Assembly (NCBI GenBank): GCA_945866155.1 | Contig: CAMBGL010000054.1 | Span: 1-7,859 of the forward strand | DNA: 7,859 nt | Reading direction: 5' to 3' | Origin: Bifidobacterium breve | GTDB lineage: Bacteria > Actinomycetota > Actinomycetes > Nanopelagicales > Nanopelagicaceae | Shown: in pieces, positions 1-5,290 of the stretch | Layout of the letters: each line of letters opens with the position of its first letter | How positions within the stretch are numbered: position 1 is the stretch's first letter | Position numbers and translations under genes: made by a program | The notes under the pieces: model-generated | Databases searched by the model: none | What the model was told of the DNA's origin: nothing | What the model saw: the letters and a program-made list of their open reading frames with translations, nothing else

Positions 1-411
1 TCAAACTTTACTCAACTTACGATTTCTAATTACTTAGCAGATCAACCATGGCGCGATCAGATTGCTAGTTTTTGCAATCTTTACAAGGTTCGCCGTGATG
101 CAATGCTTGAATCACTCACTGAACATTTCCCTGCATCTGCAACATGGACAAAGCCCGGTGGAGGTTTCTATGTCTGGGTTACTTTGCCACCAGAAGTTGA
201 TACGAAAGCAATGATGCCTAAGGCCATTGTTGCAAAGGTTGCCTATGTTCCAGGAACTGCCTTTTATGCCGACGGTCTTGGAAGTTGGGCGATGCGTCTT
301 TCATATTGTTATCCAACCCCGGAGCGAATTCGCGAAGGCGTAAAGGCGTTGGGTGGAGTTATTAAGCAAGAGATTGAGCGCCGCCATAATGGATATGAGC
401 TAAAGAACTAA
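1..411 (+). CDS. PLP-dependent aminotransferase (class I/II fold), 3' part only
   Basis: The frame is open from base 1, so the gene begins upstream; 136 C-terminal residues are seen, ending at TAA 409-411. The fragment carries hallmarks of the C-terminal small domain of fold-type I aminotransferases of the 2-aminoadipate/LysN or MocR-like group: YKVRRDAML, then PGGGFYVWVTLP, then YVPGTAFY and MRLSY followed by P..RI.EG...L. In this family the Arg of the MRLSY stretch binds the substrate carboxylate. The catalytic Lys that holds pyridoxal phosphate lies upstream of the window, so neither it nor the substrate can be assessed. The ATG inside the fragment at 103 is internal, since the family-like YKVRRDA stretch precedes it. 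The gene is convergent with parB and shares 4 bp with it at the stops. Aminotransferase identity is firm; the exact substrate is unknown. Confidence 0.9.
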   Translation, partial: SNFTQLTISNYLADQPWRDQIASFCNLYKVRRDAMLESLTEHFPASATWTKPGGGFYVWVTLPPEVDTKAMMPKAIVAKVAYVPGTAFYADGLGSWAMRLSYCYPTPERIREGVKALGGVIKQEIERRHNGYELKN

Positions 412-1268
412 CCCTCTATTGCTTTTGTAATTCGTTGTAAATCTTCTATTCCTGCATATTCGATAATTATTTTACCTTTTGCTGGAGTTCCCTCAATTGT
501 TGCGCGGGTGTCGAGGGCATCTCCGATGCGATCAGCAATCTCGCTAAATTCCACAGGTGTTGCATTTTTCTTTGCCTTCTTTTTAGCGCTTTTTGAAGAA
601 GATGTTGAGGCAATAATCTCTTCAACTGAGCGCACACTCAAACCTTGCGAAATAATTCTTTTCGCTAGCGCTTCAATCTCTTGAGCAGAAGCTAGGCCAA
701 GTAATGCGCGCGCATGACCTGCAGAGATTAAACCTGTTGCCACAGACCGTTGTACCGATGCAGGTAGATTCATAAGACGAATCATGTTTGAGATAAAGGG
801 GCGGGAGCGCCCAAGTTTTGTGGCCAACTCTTCATGCGTGCAATTAAAGTCGGTGAGTAGTTGTGAATATGCGGCGCCTTCTTCGAGTGGGTTGAGTTCG
901 CTGCGATGAATGTTTTCAATAAGTGCTTCGCGTAATAATTCGTTATCTGGAGTTTGTCTAATGATTACAGGAATTGATGTTAGTCCTGCAGCTTTTGCTG
1001 CACGGAAGCGTCGCTCTCCCATAATAAGTTCGTAACGTCCTGGCGATGTTTGGCGAACAACAGGAGGTTGTAATATTCCAATTTCTTGTATTGAAGCAAT
1101 TAATTCTTTGAGTGCAGCTTCATCAAAGTTTTTACGTGGTTGGCGTGGGTTTGGTGAGATAGATGAAATAAGAACTTCATTTTGTTGCCCGACTTCATTT
1201 CCGGCAACAGTGAGTGAGGTTGGAATCAATGCATCTAAATTAGTACCGAGTCCACCACGTCTTGCCAT
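408..1268 (-). CDS. parB: Chromosome partitioning protein ParB
   Basis: 286 residues, a normal ParB length. ParB is the CTP-dependent DNA clamp that loads at parS, spreads along DNA and recruits ParA and SMC to segregate origins. In order: an N-terminal MARRGGLGTNLDALIP stretch, which in this family resembles the short basic ParA-contacting segment; the ParB/Srx CTPase domain with NPRQPRKNF (about 40-48), GERRFRA (84-90) and ENIHR (118-122); a helix-turn-helix parS reader (about 143-168, THEELATKLGRSRPFISNMI); a Ser/Lys-rich linker (about 221-235); and a C-terminal dimerisation domain. The ATG start overlaps the parA stop by one base (TAATG), so translation is probably coupled. Stop TAG at 408-410 lies inside the stop of the convergent aminotransferase gene. 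No terminator is visible after it. Confidence 0.97.
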   Translation of the reverse strand: MARRGGLGTNLDALIPTSLTVAGNEVGQQNEVLISSISPNPRQPRKNFDEAALKELIASIQEIGILQPPVVRQTSPGRYELIMGERRFRAAKAAGLTSIPVIIRQTPDNELLREALIENIHRSELNPLEEGAAYSQLLTDFNCTHEELATKLGRSRPFISNMIRLMNLPASVQRSVATGLISAGHARALLGLASAQEIEALAKRIISQGLSVRSVEEIIASTSSSKSAKKKAKKNATPVEFSEIADRIGDALDTRATIEGTPAKGKIIIEYAGIEDLQRITKAIEG

Positions 1269-2179
1269 TATGCAATCTCACCTTCACGTTTGTAATTGAT
1301 GCTAACCACATTGGAATCAAATGGTTTTCCACGATCCGCTAACTCCCGTGCAATTTGCATATAGGCAACTGCGCCAGGTGATGATGCATCGTAAGTCATT
1401 ACGGTTTGGTTATAACCTGGTGCCTCCGATACGCGTACTGCGCGCGGAATAGGAATATTTATAAGTTCATTTGGGTAATGTTTTCTAATTTCATCTGCAA
1501 CATCATTTGCTAGTCGTGTTCTGCTATCAAACATAGTGAGTACAAATGTTGAAAGTTTTAATTCTGTATTCAATCTCTTCTTTACTAATTCAAATGTTTT
1601 CAGAAGTTGTGACAAACCTTCTAGCGCGTAATATTCACATTGAATTGGAATCAACATCTCTTTAGCTGCAGTGAGTGCATTTATAGTTAGTAGACCAAGA
1701 CTTGGTGGGCAATCAATAAATATGTAGTCATACGCAATATTTTGTGTGGTGCGCAATTGCACTAACTCTTCTATCGCTTCGCGCAAACGAAATTCGCGAG
1801 CAACCATTGGTACTAATTCAATCTCTGCTTGTGCAAGGGATGTATTGGATGAAATACATTCAAGGGCTGGAAATCCGGCAACTTTTTGTACAACAGATTC
1901 CATTGTTGCTTTGCCCATCAAGACTTCATAAATACCCTCATTATCAAGATGCTCCACCCCAAGGGCGGTTGAGGCATTGCCTTGTGGATCTAGGTCAATA
2001 ACGAGTACGCGCAGACCACCCATAGAAAGGGCTGCTGCCAGATTCACTGTTGTCGTTGTTTTGCCTACGCCACCTTTTTGATTAGCGACGGTGATGATGC
2101 GAAGTGCGCCAGGTTTAGCCATCGCCTCTTTGAGGCGGCGAACGCCTATAACTTTCTTGGTTTCACGTGAATCATCCAC
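1268..2179 (-). CDS. parA: Chromosome partitioning ATPase ParA (Soj family)
   Basis: 303 residues. ParA is a deviant Walker ATPase that binds the nucleoid as an ATP dimer and is released by ParB, driving parS movement. Seen: deviant Walker A KGGVGKTT (35-42) with its signature Lys, switch region DLDPQGNAS (62-70), Walker B IFIDCPP (153-159), and the Soj-like C-terminal part IPIPRAVRVSEAPGYNQTV. The start given is GTG at 2179, the farthest possible: an in-frame stop lies at 2207-2209 and no ATG or TTG lies between. An AAGGGTGG stretch sits about 12 bases upstream, rather far for a ribosome site. An alternative ATG at residue 20 (2122) would give a Soj-like short N terminus, but it has poor spacing to its purine stretch. 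The gene starts 8 bp after rsmG. Codons 2-7 hold a parS-like site. Confidence 0.97.
   Translation of the reverse strand: MDDSRETKKVIGVRRLKEAMAKPGALRIITVANQKGGVGKTTTTVNLAAALSMGGLRVLVIDLDPQGNASTALGVEHLDNEGIYEVLMGKATMESVVQKVAGFPALECISSNTSLAQAEIELVPMVAREFRLREAIEELVQLRTTQNIAYDYIFIDCPPSLGLLTINALTAAKEMLIPIQCEYYALEGLSQLLKTFELVKKRLNTELKLSTFVLTMFDSRTRLANDVADEIRKHYPNELINIPIPRAVRVSEAPGYNQTVMTYDASSPGAVAYMQIARELADRGKPFDSNVVSINYKREGEIA
2159..2174. promoter_or_regulatory. parS-like site inside the start of parA
   Basis: GGTTTCACGTGAATCA matches the widely conserved 16-bp parS consensus TGTTTCACGTGAAACA at 14 of 16 positions; the central CACGTG is intact and one base breaks the palindrome (T where A is expected at position 14). 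It overlaps codons 2-7 of parA, encoding Asp-Asp-Ser-Arg-Glu-Thr. Such sites are the loading points of ParB. It lies about 3.1 kb from the dnaA start. Binding is inferred from sequence match only. Confidence 0.75.
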
Positions 2180-2187
2180 GCGGCTAT

Positions 2188-2793
2188 CTAACCACCCTTG
2201 CGTAGCTCAACGATTCGACCGAGCTCAAGACCCTCAAGAGTTATCTCGTGGAGGATGGAATTCTTCACGCTCTTCATCTCTTCCTGCGCTGATTCCCCCT
2301 TCATAGCAAGGAGGGAGCCGCCTACCTTGATGAGGTGCCAACTAATGCGGCGCAACTTCTCCAGCGGCGCAACTGCTCGGGCGGTGACACAGTGGGCCTG
2401 CTCCCTAAAATCTTGGGCTTGGCCACGAAGGACTCTGATTTTTGCCCCATTGGCAACGAGTGGAGCGATCGCCTCTTCAAGGAAATCCTGTCGCCGCTCA
2501 AGGGGTTCAATCAGACTCACGCTGAGATCTGGGCGAGCCAGGGCGATAACGATCCCGGGTAGCCCAGCGCCTGAACCAATATCTATCAGACTACTTTTTT
2601 GGGGGAGGAGGCTAATAATGGGAAGGCAGTTGAAAATGTGGCGCTCCCAGATGCGCTCTCCTTCGCGGGGTCCAATGAGACCTCGTTCAATGCCTGCTCC
2701 GATAAGGAGTTGCGAGTAGGCGGCAATCTCCTCTTTTCTCTCAGGGAAATAGCGCTCAATGAGGGTTTCACGTGAAACCTCAGCAGAGCTCAT
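2188..2793 (-). CDS. rsmG: 16S rRNA (guanine-N7) methyltransferase RsmG (GidB)
   Basis: 201 residues, a usual RsmG length. RsmG makes m7G at G527 (E. coli numbering) of the 530 loop of 16S rRNA using S-adenosylmethionine; loss gives low-level streptomycin resistance in several bacteria. Seen: WERHIFNC (49-56), the SAM-binding loop DIGSGAGLPGIV (71-82), an acidic residue after strand 2 (LIEPLERR, about 94-101), and TARAVAPLEKL (137-147), all typical of the family. ATG at 2793 is the only reasonable start; the frame is closed upstream by a stop (2809-2811) that is the khpB stop itself, 15 bp away. No good ribosome site is visible, so translation may depend on coupling to khpB. Codons 5-10 form a perfect parS palindrome. 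The gene is distinctly GC-rich (48-65% in hand-counted 60-base rows) compared with yidC. Confidence 0.97.
   Translation of the reverse strand: MSSAEVSRETLIERYFPERKEEIAAYSQLLIGAGIERGLIGPREGERIWERHIFNCLPIISLLPQKSSLIDIGSGAGLPGIVIALARPDLSVSLIEPLERRQDFLEEAIAPLVANGAKIRVLRGQAQDFREQAHCVTARAVAPLEKLRRISWHLIKVGGSLLAMKGESAQEEMKSVKNSILHEITLEGLELGRIVELRKGG
2764..2779. promoter_or_regulatory. parS site, perfect palindrome, inside the start of rsmG
   Basis: GGTTTCACGTGAAACC is a perfect 16-bp palindrome whose inner 14 bases are identical to the conserved parS core GTTTCACGTGAAAC. It occupies codons 5-10 of rsmG (Glu-Val-Ser-Arg-Glu-Thr). It is about 605 bp from the second, weaker parS site and about 2.5 kb from the dnaA start, the expected origin-proximal location for ParB loading. 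Confidence 0.93.
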
Positions 2794-2808
2794 AGCGAGA
2801 GTCTGGCT

Positions 2809-3309
2809 TTAGGCAGGATAAATCACGACGAAGCGGTTTGGATCTTCGCCATCTGATTCACTTGTGAGGCCAAGATCTTGGATTGTGTCGTGGATGATTT
2901 TGCGCTCGAAGGCATTCATTGGAGCGAGCTTGATTGAGGCACCAGTGCTTTTTGCCTCTTCCGCCTTCTCCTCGGCTAACTTCTTAAGTTCGCTCTTGCG
3001 CCCTGCTCGAAATCCTTCAATATCTAGCATGAGGCGGCTGCGATCACCTGTCGCTGTCTGTACAGCGAGGCGAGTGAGCTCTTGAATTGCATCAAGGACC
3101 TCACCATTGCTGCCAACGAGGTGGTTGAGCTTTCCTCCAACTATGGCGAGGGCGGCGCGATCATTCTCGACATCAATATCAATATCGCCATCGAGATCTG
3201 CAATATCTAGCAGCGCCTCTAGGTAGTCAGCGGCGATATCGCCCTCTTCCTCAAGTTTTGCCACACCTTTGAGTGGGCTCTTCTCTTCTACAGTCTCAAT
3301 TTCGCTCAT
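2809..3309 (-). CDS. khpB: RNA-binding protein KhpB (Jag), KH and R3H domains
   Basis: 166 residues. KhpB/Jag binds RNA, in several bacteria together with KhpA, and affects cell elongation and division; its work in this lineage is not known. Seen: an acidic N-terminal tail (1-26), a KH domain (about 27-96) whose GxxG loop is GSNG (66-69) in VGSNGEVLDAIQ, a charged Lys/Glu-rich helix (104-120), and an R3H domain (about 105-160) with the defining Arg-x3-His as RKIIH (136-140). The N-terminal Jag_N domain of Firmicutes Jag is absent, as is usual in Actinobacteria. ATG at 3309 has a good AAAGGAG ribosome site 7 bases upstream. It follows yidC by 55 bp and precedes rsmG by 15 bp. Like rsmG it is GC-rich (about 48-58% in counted rows). 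Confidence 0.95.
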   Translation of the reverse strand: MSEIETVEEKSPLKGVAKLEEEGDIAADYLEALLDIADLDGDIDIDVENDRAALAIVGGKLNHLVGSNGEVLDAIQELTRLAVQTATGDRSRLMLDIEGFRAGRKSELKKLAEEKAEEAKSTGASIKLAPMNAFERKIIHDTIQDLGLTSESDGEDPNRFVVIYPA

Positions 3310-3333
3310 AATACTGCTCCTTTATAAATAATG

Positions 3334-3348
3334 TCCACATTGTGTGGA
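3334..3348. repeat. Short hairpin in the yidC-khpB spacer
   Basis: TCCACA (3334-3339) and TGTGGA (3343-3348) form a perfect 6-bp inverted repeat with a 3-base loop in the 55-bp spacer. In the minus-strand transcript it would fold just before the khpB ribosome site. No T-run follows in either direction, so it is not a standard terminator; an RNA stability or processing element is possible. The arms also resemble the TCCACA half of a DnaA box, but the full 9-mers match it poorly (6/9 and 7/9). Confidence 0.4.
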
Positions 3349-3364
3349 ATTAAGCGTATTTGTC

Positions 3365-4270
3365 CTACTTCTTCTTCTTTTTCTTTGGTTGCTTTCGCTG
3401 TCCTTTTATCTCTGGCTCCTGGATCGTTTCATTCGATCCGGAATTTGGGGTTTCGACATCTCCACTTTTTTGTTTTCGTTTTCTTTCTAACTCTTCATAT
3501 GCGGGTGAACCTGGGGTTGGGTTTCTCTTAATGACGTAGTACTGCTGTCCCCATGTCCAAAGATTTGTTGTCGACCAATAAATTAAAACTCCGATTGGAA
3601 AGTTCACACCAGAGATTGCAAATATAACTGGAAATAAATACAACATGATTTTTTGCTGTTGCAACATCATATTGTTGCTGGAATCCATCTTTGGCATACC
3701 TTTGACCATCAACTGGCGTTGAGTTGTAAAAGTTGTTGCTGACATAAAAGCGATAAGAAAAACAGTAACAATTTTTACTGTTGTTATATCTGTTCCTAAG
3801 AAAGTATCTGAAATTGGAGCCCCGAAGAATTTCGCTTGTGCGGCGCTAACCACATCCTCTTGAGTTAGCACTCCACGTTTTACTGGAGGGTTTCTACCAA
3901 TTCCATTGAGTACAGTAAAGAGAGCAAAGAAGATAGGCGCTTGGGCAAGTATTGGGAAACAAGATGCAAGTGGGTTTGTTTTATGCTCTTTATAAAGCTT
4001 CATCATCTCTTCTGATTGCTTTTGACGATCATCTTTATACTTCTTTTGAATCTCTTTCATATGTGGTTGCAGCGCAGTAAGTGCACGTTGACTCTTAATT
4101 TGCTTTACGAATAAAGGAATAAGAATAATGCGAATAATAATTACGAGTCCGATAATTGAGAGGCTCCATGAAACACCAGAGTCTGCACTGAAGATCGGTG
4201 ATAGGAGATCGTGAATAGTGATAATGACCCAAGAAACAGCGAAATACAATGGGTTTAGGATCGTATCCAT
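3365..4270 (-). CDS. yidC: Membrane protein insertase YidC (Oxa1 family)
   Basis: 301 residues, the short Gram-positive-type form without the large periplasmic domain of Proteobacteria. YidC inserts proteins into the cytoplasmic membrane alone or with SecYEG. Seen: hydrophobic segments at about 5-27, 33-55, 103-122, 163-183 and 206-240; the conserved Arg in the second segment (IIIRIILIP, Arg 47), which forms the positive groove that accepts substrates; a cytoplasmic amphipathic loop (about 56-100, with LQPHMKEIQKKYKDD); and the NFPIGVLIYWSTTNLW stretch (223-238). The C-terminal tail is basic and ends in a Lys run, which in this family helps to contact ribosomes. ATG at 4270 overlaps the yidD stop by one base (TAATG), with AGGA 8 bases upstream. 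Confidence 0.97.
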   Translation of the reverse strand: MDTILNPLYFAVSWVIITIHDLLSPIFSADSGVSWSLSIIGLVIIIRIILIPLFVKQIKSQRALTALQPHMKEIQKKYKDDRQKQSEEMMKLYKEHKTNPLASCFPILAQAPIFFALFTVLNGIGRNPPVKRGVLTQEDVVSAAQAKFFGAPISDTFLGTDITTVKIVTVFLIAFMSATTFTTQRQLMVKGMPKMDSSNNMMLQQQKIMLYLFPVIFAISGVNFPIGVLIYWSTTNLWTWGQQYYVIKRNPTPGSPAYEELERKRKQKSGDVETPNSGSNETIQEPEIKGQRKQPKKKKKK

Positions 4271-4500
4271 TAGTTAGTTCCTACCTTCTCTTTTATAAGA
4301 ACATAATCGACGCCGCCATGGGACCACGGATTGCATCGAACTAATCGCCAGGTCGCCATAGCCACACCTTTGATTCCATAGTTCTCGATTGCTGTTGCTG
4401 CGTAACTTGAACATGATGGGTAGTACTTGCAGCGGGGAGCAAAACTTGGGGAGATCCATTTTTGGTAAAACTGAATTATTCCAATAATAATTTTTCTCAT
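4270..4500 (-). CDS. yidD: Membrane protein insertion efficiency factor YidD
   Basis: 76 residues, normal for the small YidD family (DUF37/haemolysin-like), which assists insertion of YidC substrates at the inner face of the membrane. Family motifs are complete: YQKWISPSF, CKYYPSCSSYA with Cys 24 and Cys 30, and RCNPWSHGGVD with Cys 56. An N-terminal amphipathic/hydrophobic stretch (1-12, MRKIIIGIIQFY) fits membrane attachment. The gene sits between rnpA and yidC with one-base TAATG overlaps at both ends, indicating coupled translation. Confidence 0.96.
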   Translation of the reverse strand: MRKIIIGIIQFYQKWISPSFAPRCKYYPSCSSYAATAIENYGIKGVAMATWRLVRCNPWSHGGVDYVLIKEKVGTN

Positions 4501-4847
4501 TATTTTGCTACCTCTAAAGACTTCTTTACGAGCTTTGAGATAATCAATGAAATCTCTTCTTGGCTTTTTGCTTTTGCAGCCCCGTTGAGTGCGCGGATTA
4601 TAAGGAGTGAATGTGCGGGTAGGTGGTTCAACTCTGCGGTAAGAATATGGCGGACTTTGCGCGAGATTAGGTGGCGAACTACCGAACCCCCAACATTTTT
4701 GCTAACAATTATTCCGGCGCGAGTCGGGTTCTCATTATTGTTGAGATATAAATAACCGATAAAATTTTGGGTTGAAACACGGAGTCCGCTTTTTGTGGCG
4801 CGGGAAAATTCATTACTGTTTGTGAGTCGTGCGTTTTTTGGAAGCAC
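4500..4847 (-). CDS. rnpA: Ribonuclease P protein component
   Basis: 115 residues, typical length. RnpA is the protein subunit of RNase P and helps the RNA subunit bind the 5' leader of pre-tRNA. Seen: the N-terminal L..S.EF segment, RAGIIVSKNVGGSVVR (43-58), then the signature region RHLISRKVRHIL (58-69). The classic RNR motif (RNRxKRxLRE) is here RHLISRKVRH: close to the actinobacterial RHRVARRLRH form but with Leu at the third position and Arg-Lys in place of Arg-Arg. The start is GTG at 4847, chosen because AAGGA lies about 9 bases upstream and the protein then begins MLPKNARL as in the family. It lies 29 bp after rpmH; its TAA stop overlaps the yidD ATG. Confidence 0.95.
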   Translation of the reverse strand: MLPKNARLTNSNEFSRATKSGLRVSTQNFIGYLYLNNNENPTRAGIIVSKNVGGSVVRHLISRKVRHILTAELNHLPAHSLLIIRALNGAAKAKSQEEISLIISKLVKKSLEVAK

Positions 4848-4876
4848 GCGAGTTATTCCTTCTGTGCTTTCGGCAA

Positions 4877-5014
4877 TTACGCAGAGAGGCGAAGGCGACC
4901 TTTGGCGCGACGGCCAGCTAAAACTGCGCGGCCAGCGCGTGTTGCCATGCGTGCACGGAAGCCATGCTTTTTGGCGCGACGACGTGTATTAGGTTGAAAG
5001 GTGCGCTTTGTCAT
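4877..5014 (-). CDS. rpmH: 50S ribosomal protein L34
   Basis: 45 residues, the usual length for this tiny, Arg/Lys-rich large-subunit protein. Read on the minus strand the product begins MTKRTFQPNTRRRAKKHGF and ends GRLRLSA; TFQPN, HGFR.RM.TRAGR and the final LSA are diagnostic, and the form is actinobacterial. ATG at 5012-5014 has AAGGAG 6 bases upstream; TAA is at 4877-4879. It heads the minus-strand gene series and is divergent from dnaA across a 276-bp spacer, the classic arrangement at the origin. GC content is high (about 63% in one counted row), which follows from Arg-rich coding. Confidence 0.98.
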   Translation of the reverse strand: MTKRTFQPNTRRRAKKHGFRARMATRAGRAVLAGRRAKGRLRLSA

Positions 5015-5089
5015 GGTGACTCCTTATAGCGATCAAAAATCAGGTCATAAATACGGGGGAAGTGGAGCAAGGAGGTAACGGTAGAGGTC

Positions 5090-5098
5090 TGGGGATAA
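5090..5098 (-). promoter_or_regulatory. DnaA box candidate, 8 of 9
   Basis: TGGGGATAA, reverse complement TTATCCCCA, one mismatch to TTATCCACA at a core position. It is the weakest of the rpmH-dnaA group and lies nearest rpmH. Confidence 0.4.
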
Positions 5099-5141
5099 GG
5101 TTGGCAAACTGAGCAATTCCTCTTCTCCCCTTTGAGACAAT

Positions 5142-5150
5142 TGTGGATAA
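5142..5150 (-). promoter_or_regulatory. DnaA box, perfect
   Basis: TGTGGATAA is the reverse complement of the high-affinity consensus TTATCCACA. It lies in the rpmH-dnaA spacer, about 140 bp before the dnaA start. Confidence 0.9.
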
Positions 5151-5189
5151 CCAGTTGCTATTTTCGCCGAGAAGCCCTACTTTTCCTCT

Positions 5190-5198
5190 CTATCCACA
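5190..5198 (+). promoter_or_regulatory. DnaA box, 8 of 9
   Basis: CTATCCACA differs from TTATCCACA only at the first base. It is the single plus-orientated box of the rpmH-dnaA group. Confidence 0.7.
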
Positions 5199-5254
5199 GA
5201 TAAAGGGCCAAAGCGCTAGATATCAGGGCTCAATCTGAGGTTTAGACCACAGCC

Positions 5255-5263
5255 TGTGGATAA
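5255..5263 (-). promoter_or_regulatory. DnaA box, perfect, next to the dnaA start
   Basis: TGTGGATAA, perfect in reverse orientation, beginning 12 bp before a second box at 5267. The pair lies within 36 bp of the dnaA ATG, overlapping where the 5' leader or promoter of dnaA must be, so occupancy by DnaA could repress dnaA. This regulatory role is inferred. Confidence 0.9.
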
Positions 5264-5266
5264 CCT

Positions 5267-5275
5267 TGTGGATTA
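5267..5275 (-). promoter_or_regulatory. DnaA box, 8 of 9, abutting the dnaA ribosome site
   Basis: TGTGGATTA, reverse complement TAATCCACA, one mismatch to consensus. It is in the same orientation as the perfect box 12 bp upstream and ends 2 bases before the AAAGGAG ribosome site of dnaA. Confidence 0.7.
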
Positions 5276-5290
5276 CTAAAGGAGTGCTCA

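Larger units (their letters stand above)
5015..5290. other. rpmH-dnaA divergent spacer, first half of a bipartite oriC
   Basis: 276 bp without a gene. It must hold the divergent promoters of rpmH and dnaA, but I could not pick convincing -35/-10 pairs. It contains two perfect DnaA boxes (5142-5150, 5255-5263), two one-mismatch boxes (5190-5198, 5267-5275) and a further one-mismatch candidate (5090-5098). A purine-rich stretch (about 5051-5100) is followed by a pyrimidine stretch (about 5117-5134). Boxes clustered on both sides of dnaA suggest a split origin and DnaA autoregulation of dnaA. That role is inferred from box density and gene order. Confidence 0.85.

Noticed and set aside
1985..1993. 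TGTGGATCT inside parA as a DnaA box
   Set aside because: Two mismatches to the consensus, isolated in coding sequence far from the clustered boxes; expected by chance.
2198..2719. Plus-strand open frame of 173 codons opposite rsmG
   Set aside because: It lies wholly antisense to a clear RsmG with complete motifs; its Arg/Ser-rich product has no domain, and its openness follows from the GC-rich codons of rsmG.
3331..3531. Plus-strand frame coding a hydrophobic 66-residue peptide opposite the yidC 3' end
   Set aside because: The hydrophobic Phe/Leu content is the antisense of the Lys/Glu-rich YidC tail; no ribosome site and no family resemblance.
4462..4755. Plus-strand frame of 97 codons opposite rnpA
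   Set aside because: Antisense to RnpA, no ribosome site, no recognisable motif.
5015..5141. Specific -35/-10 promoter for rpmH
   Set aside because: TATTTATGAC and TTGCTC-like hexamers exist on the minus strand but no pair has acceptable spacing and match; I would only be guessing.
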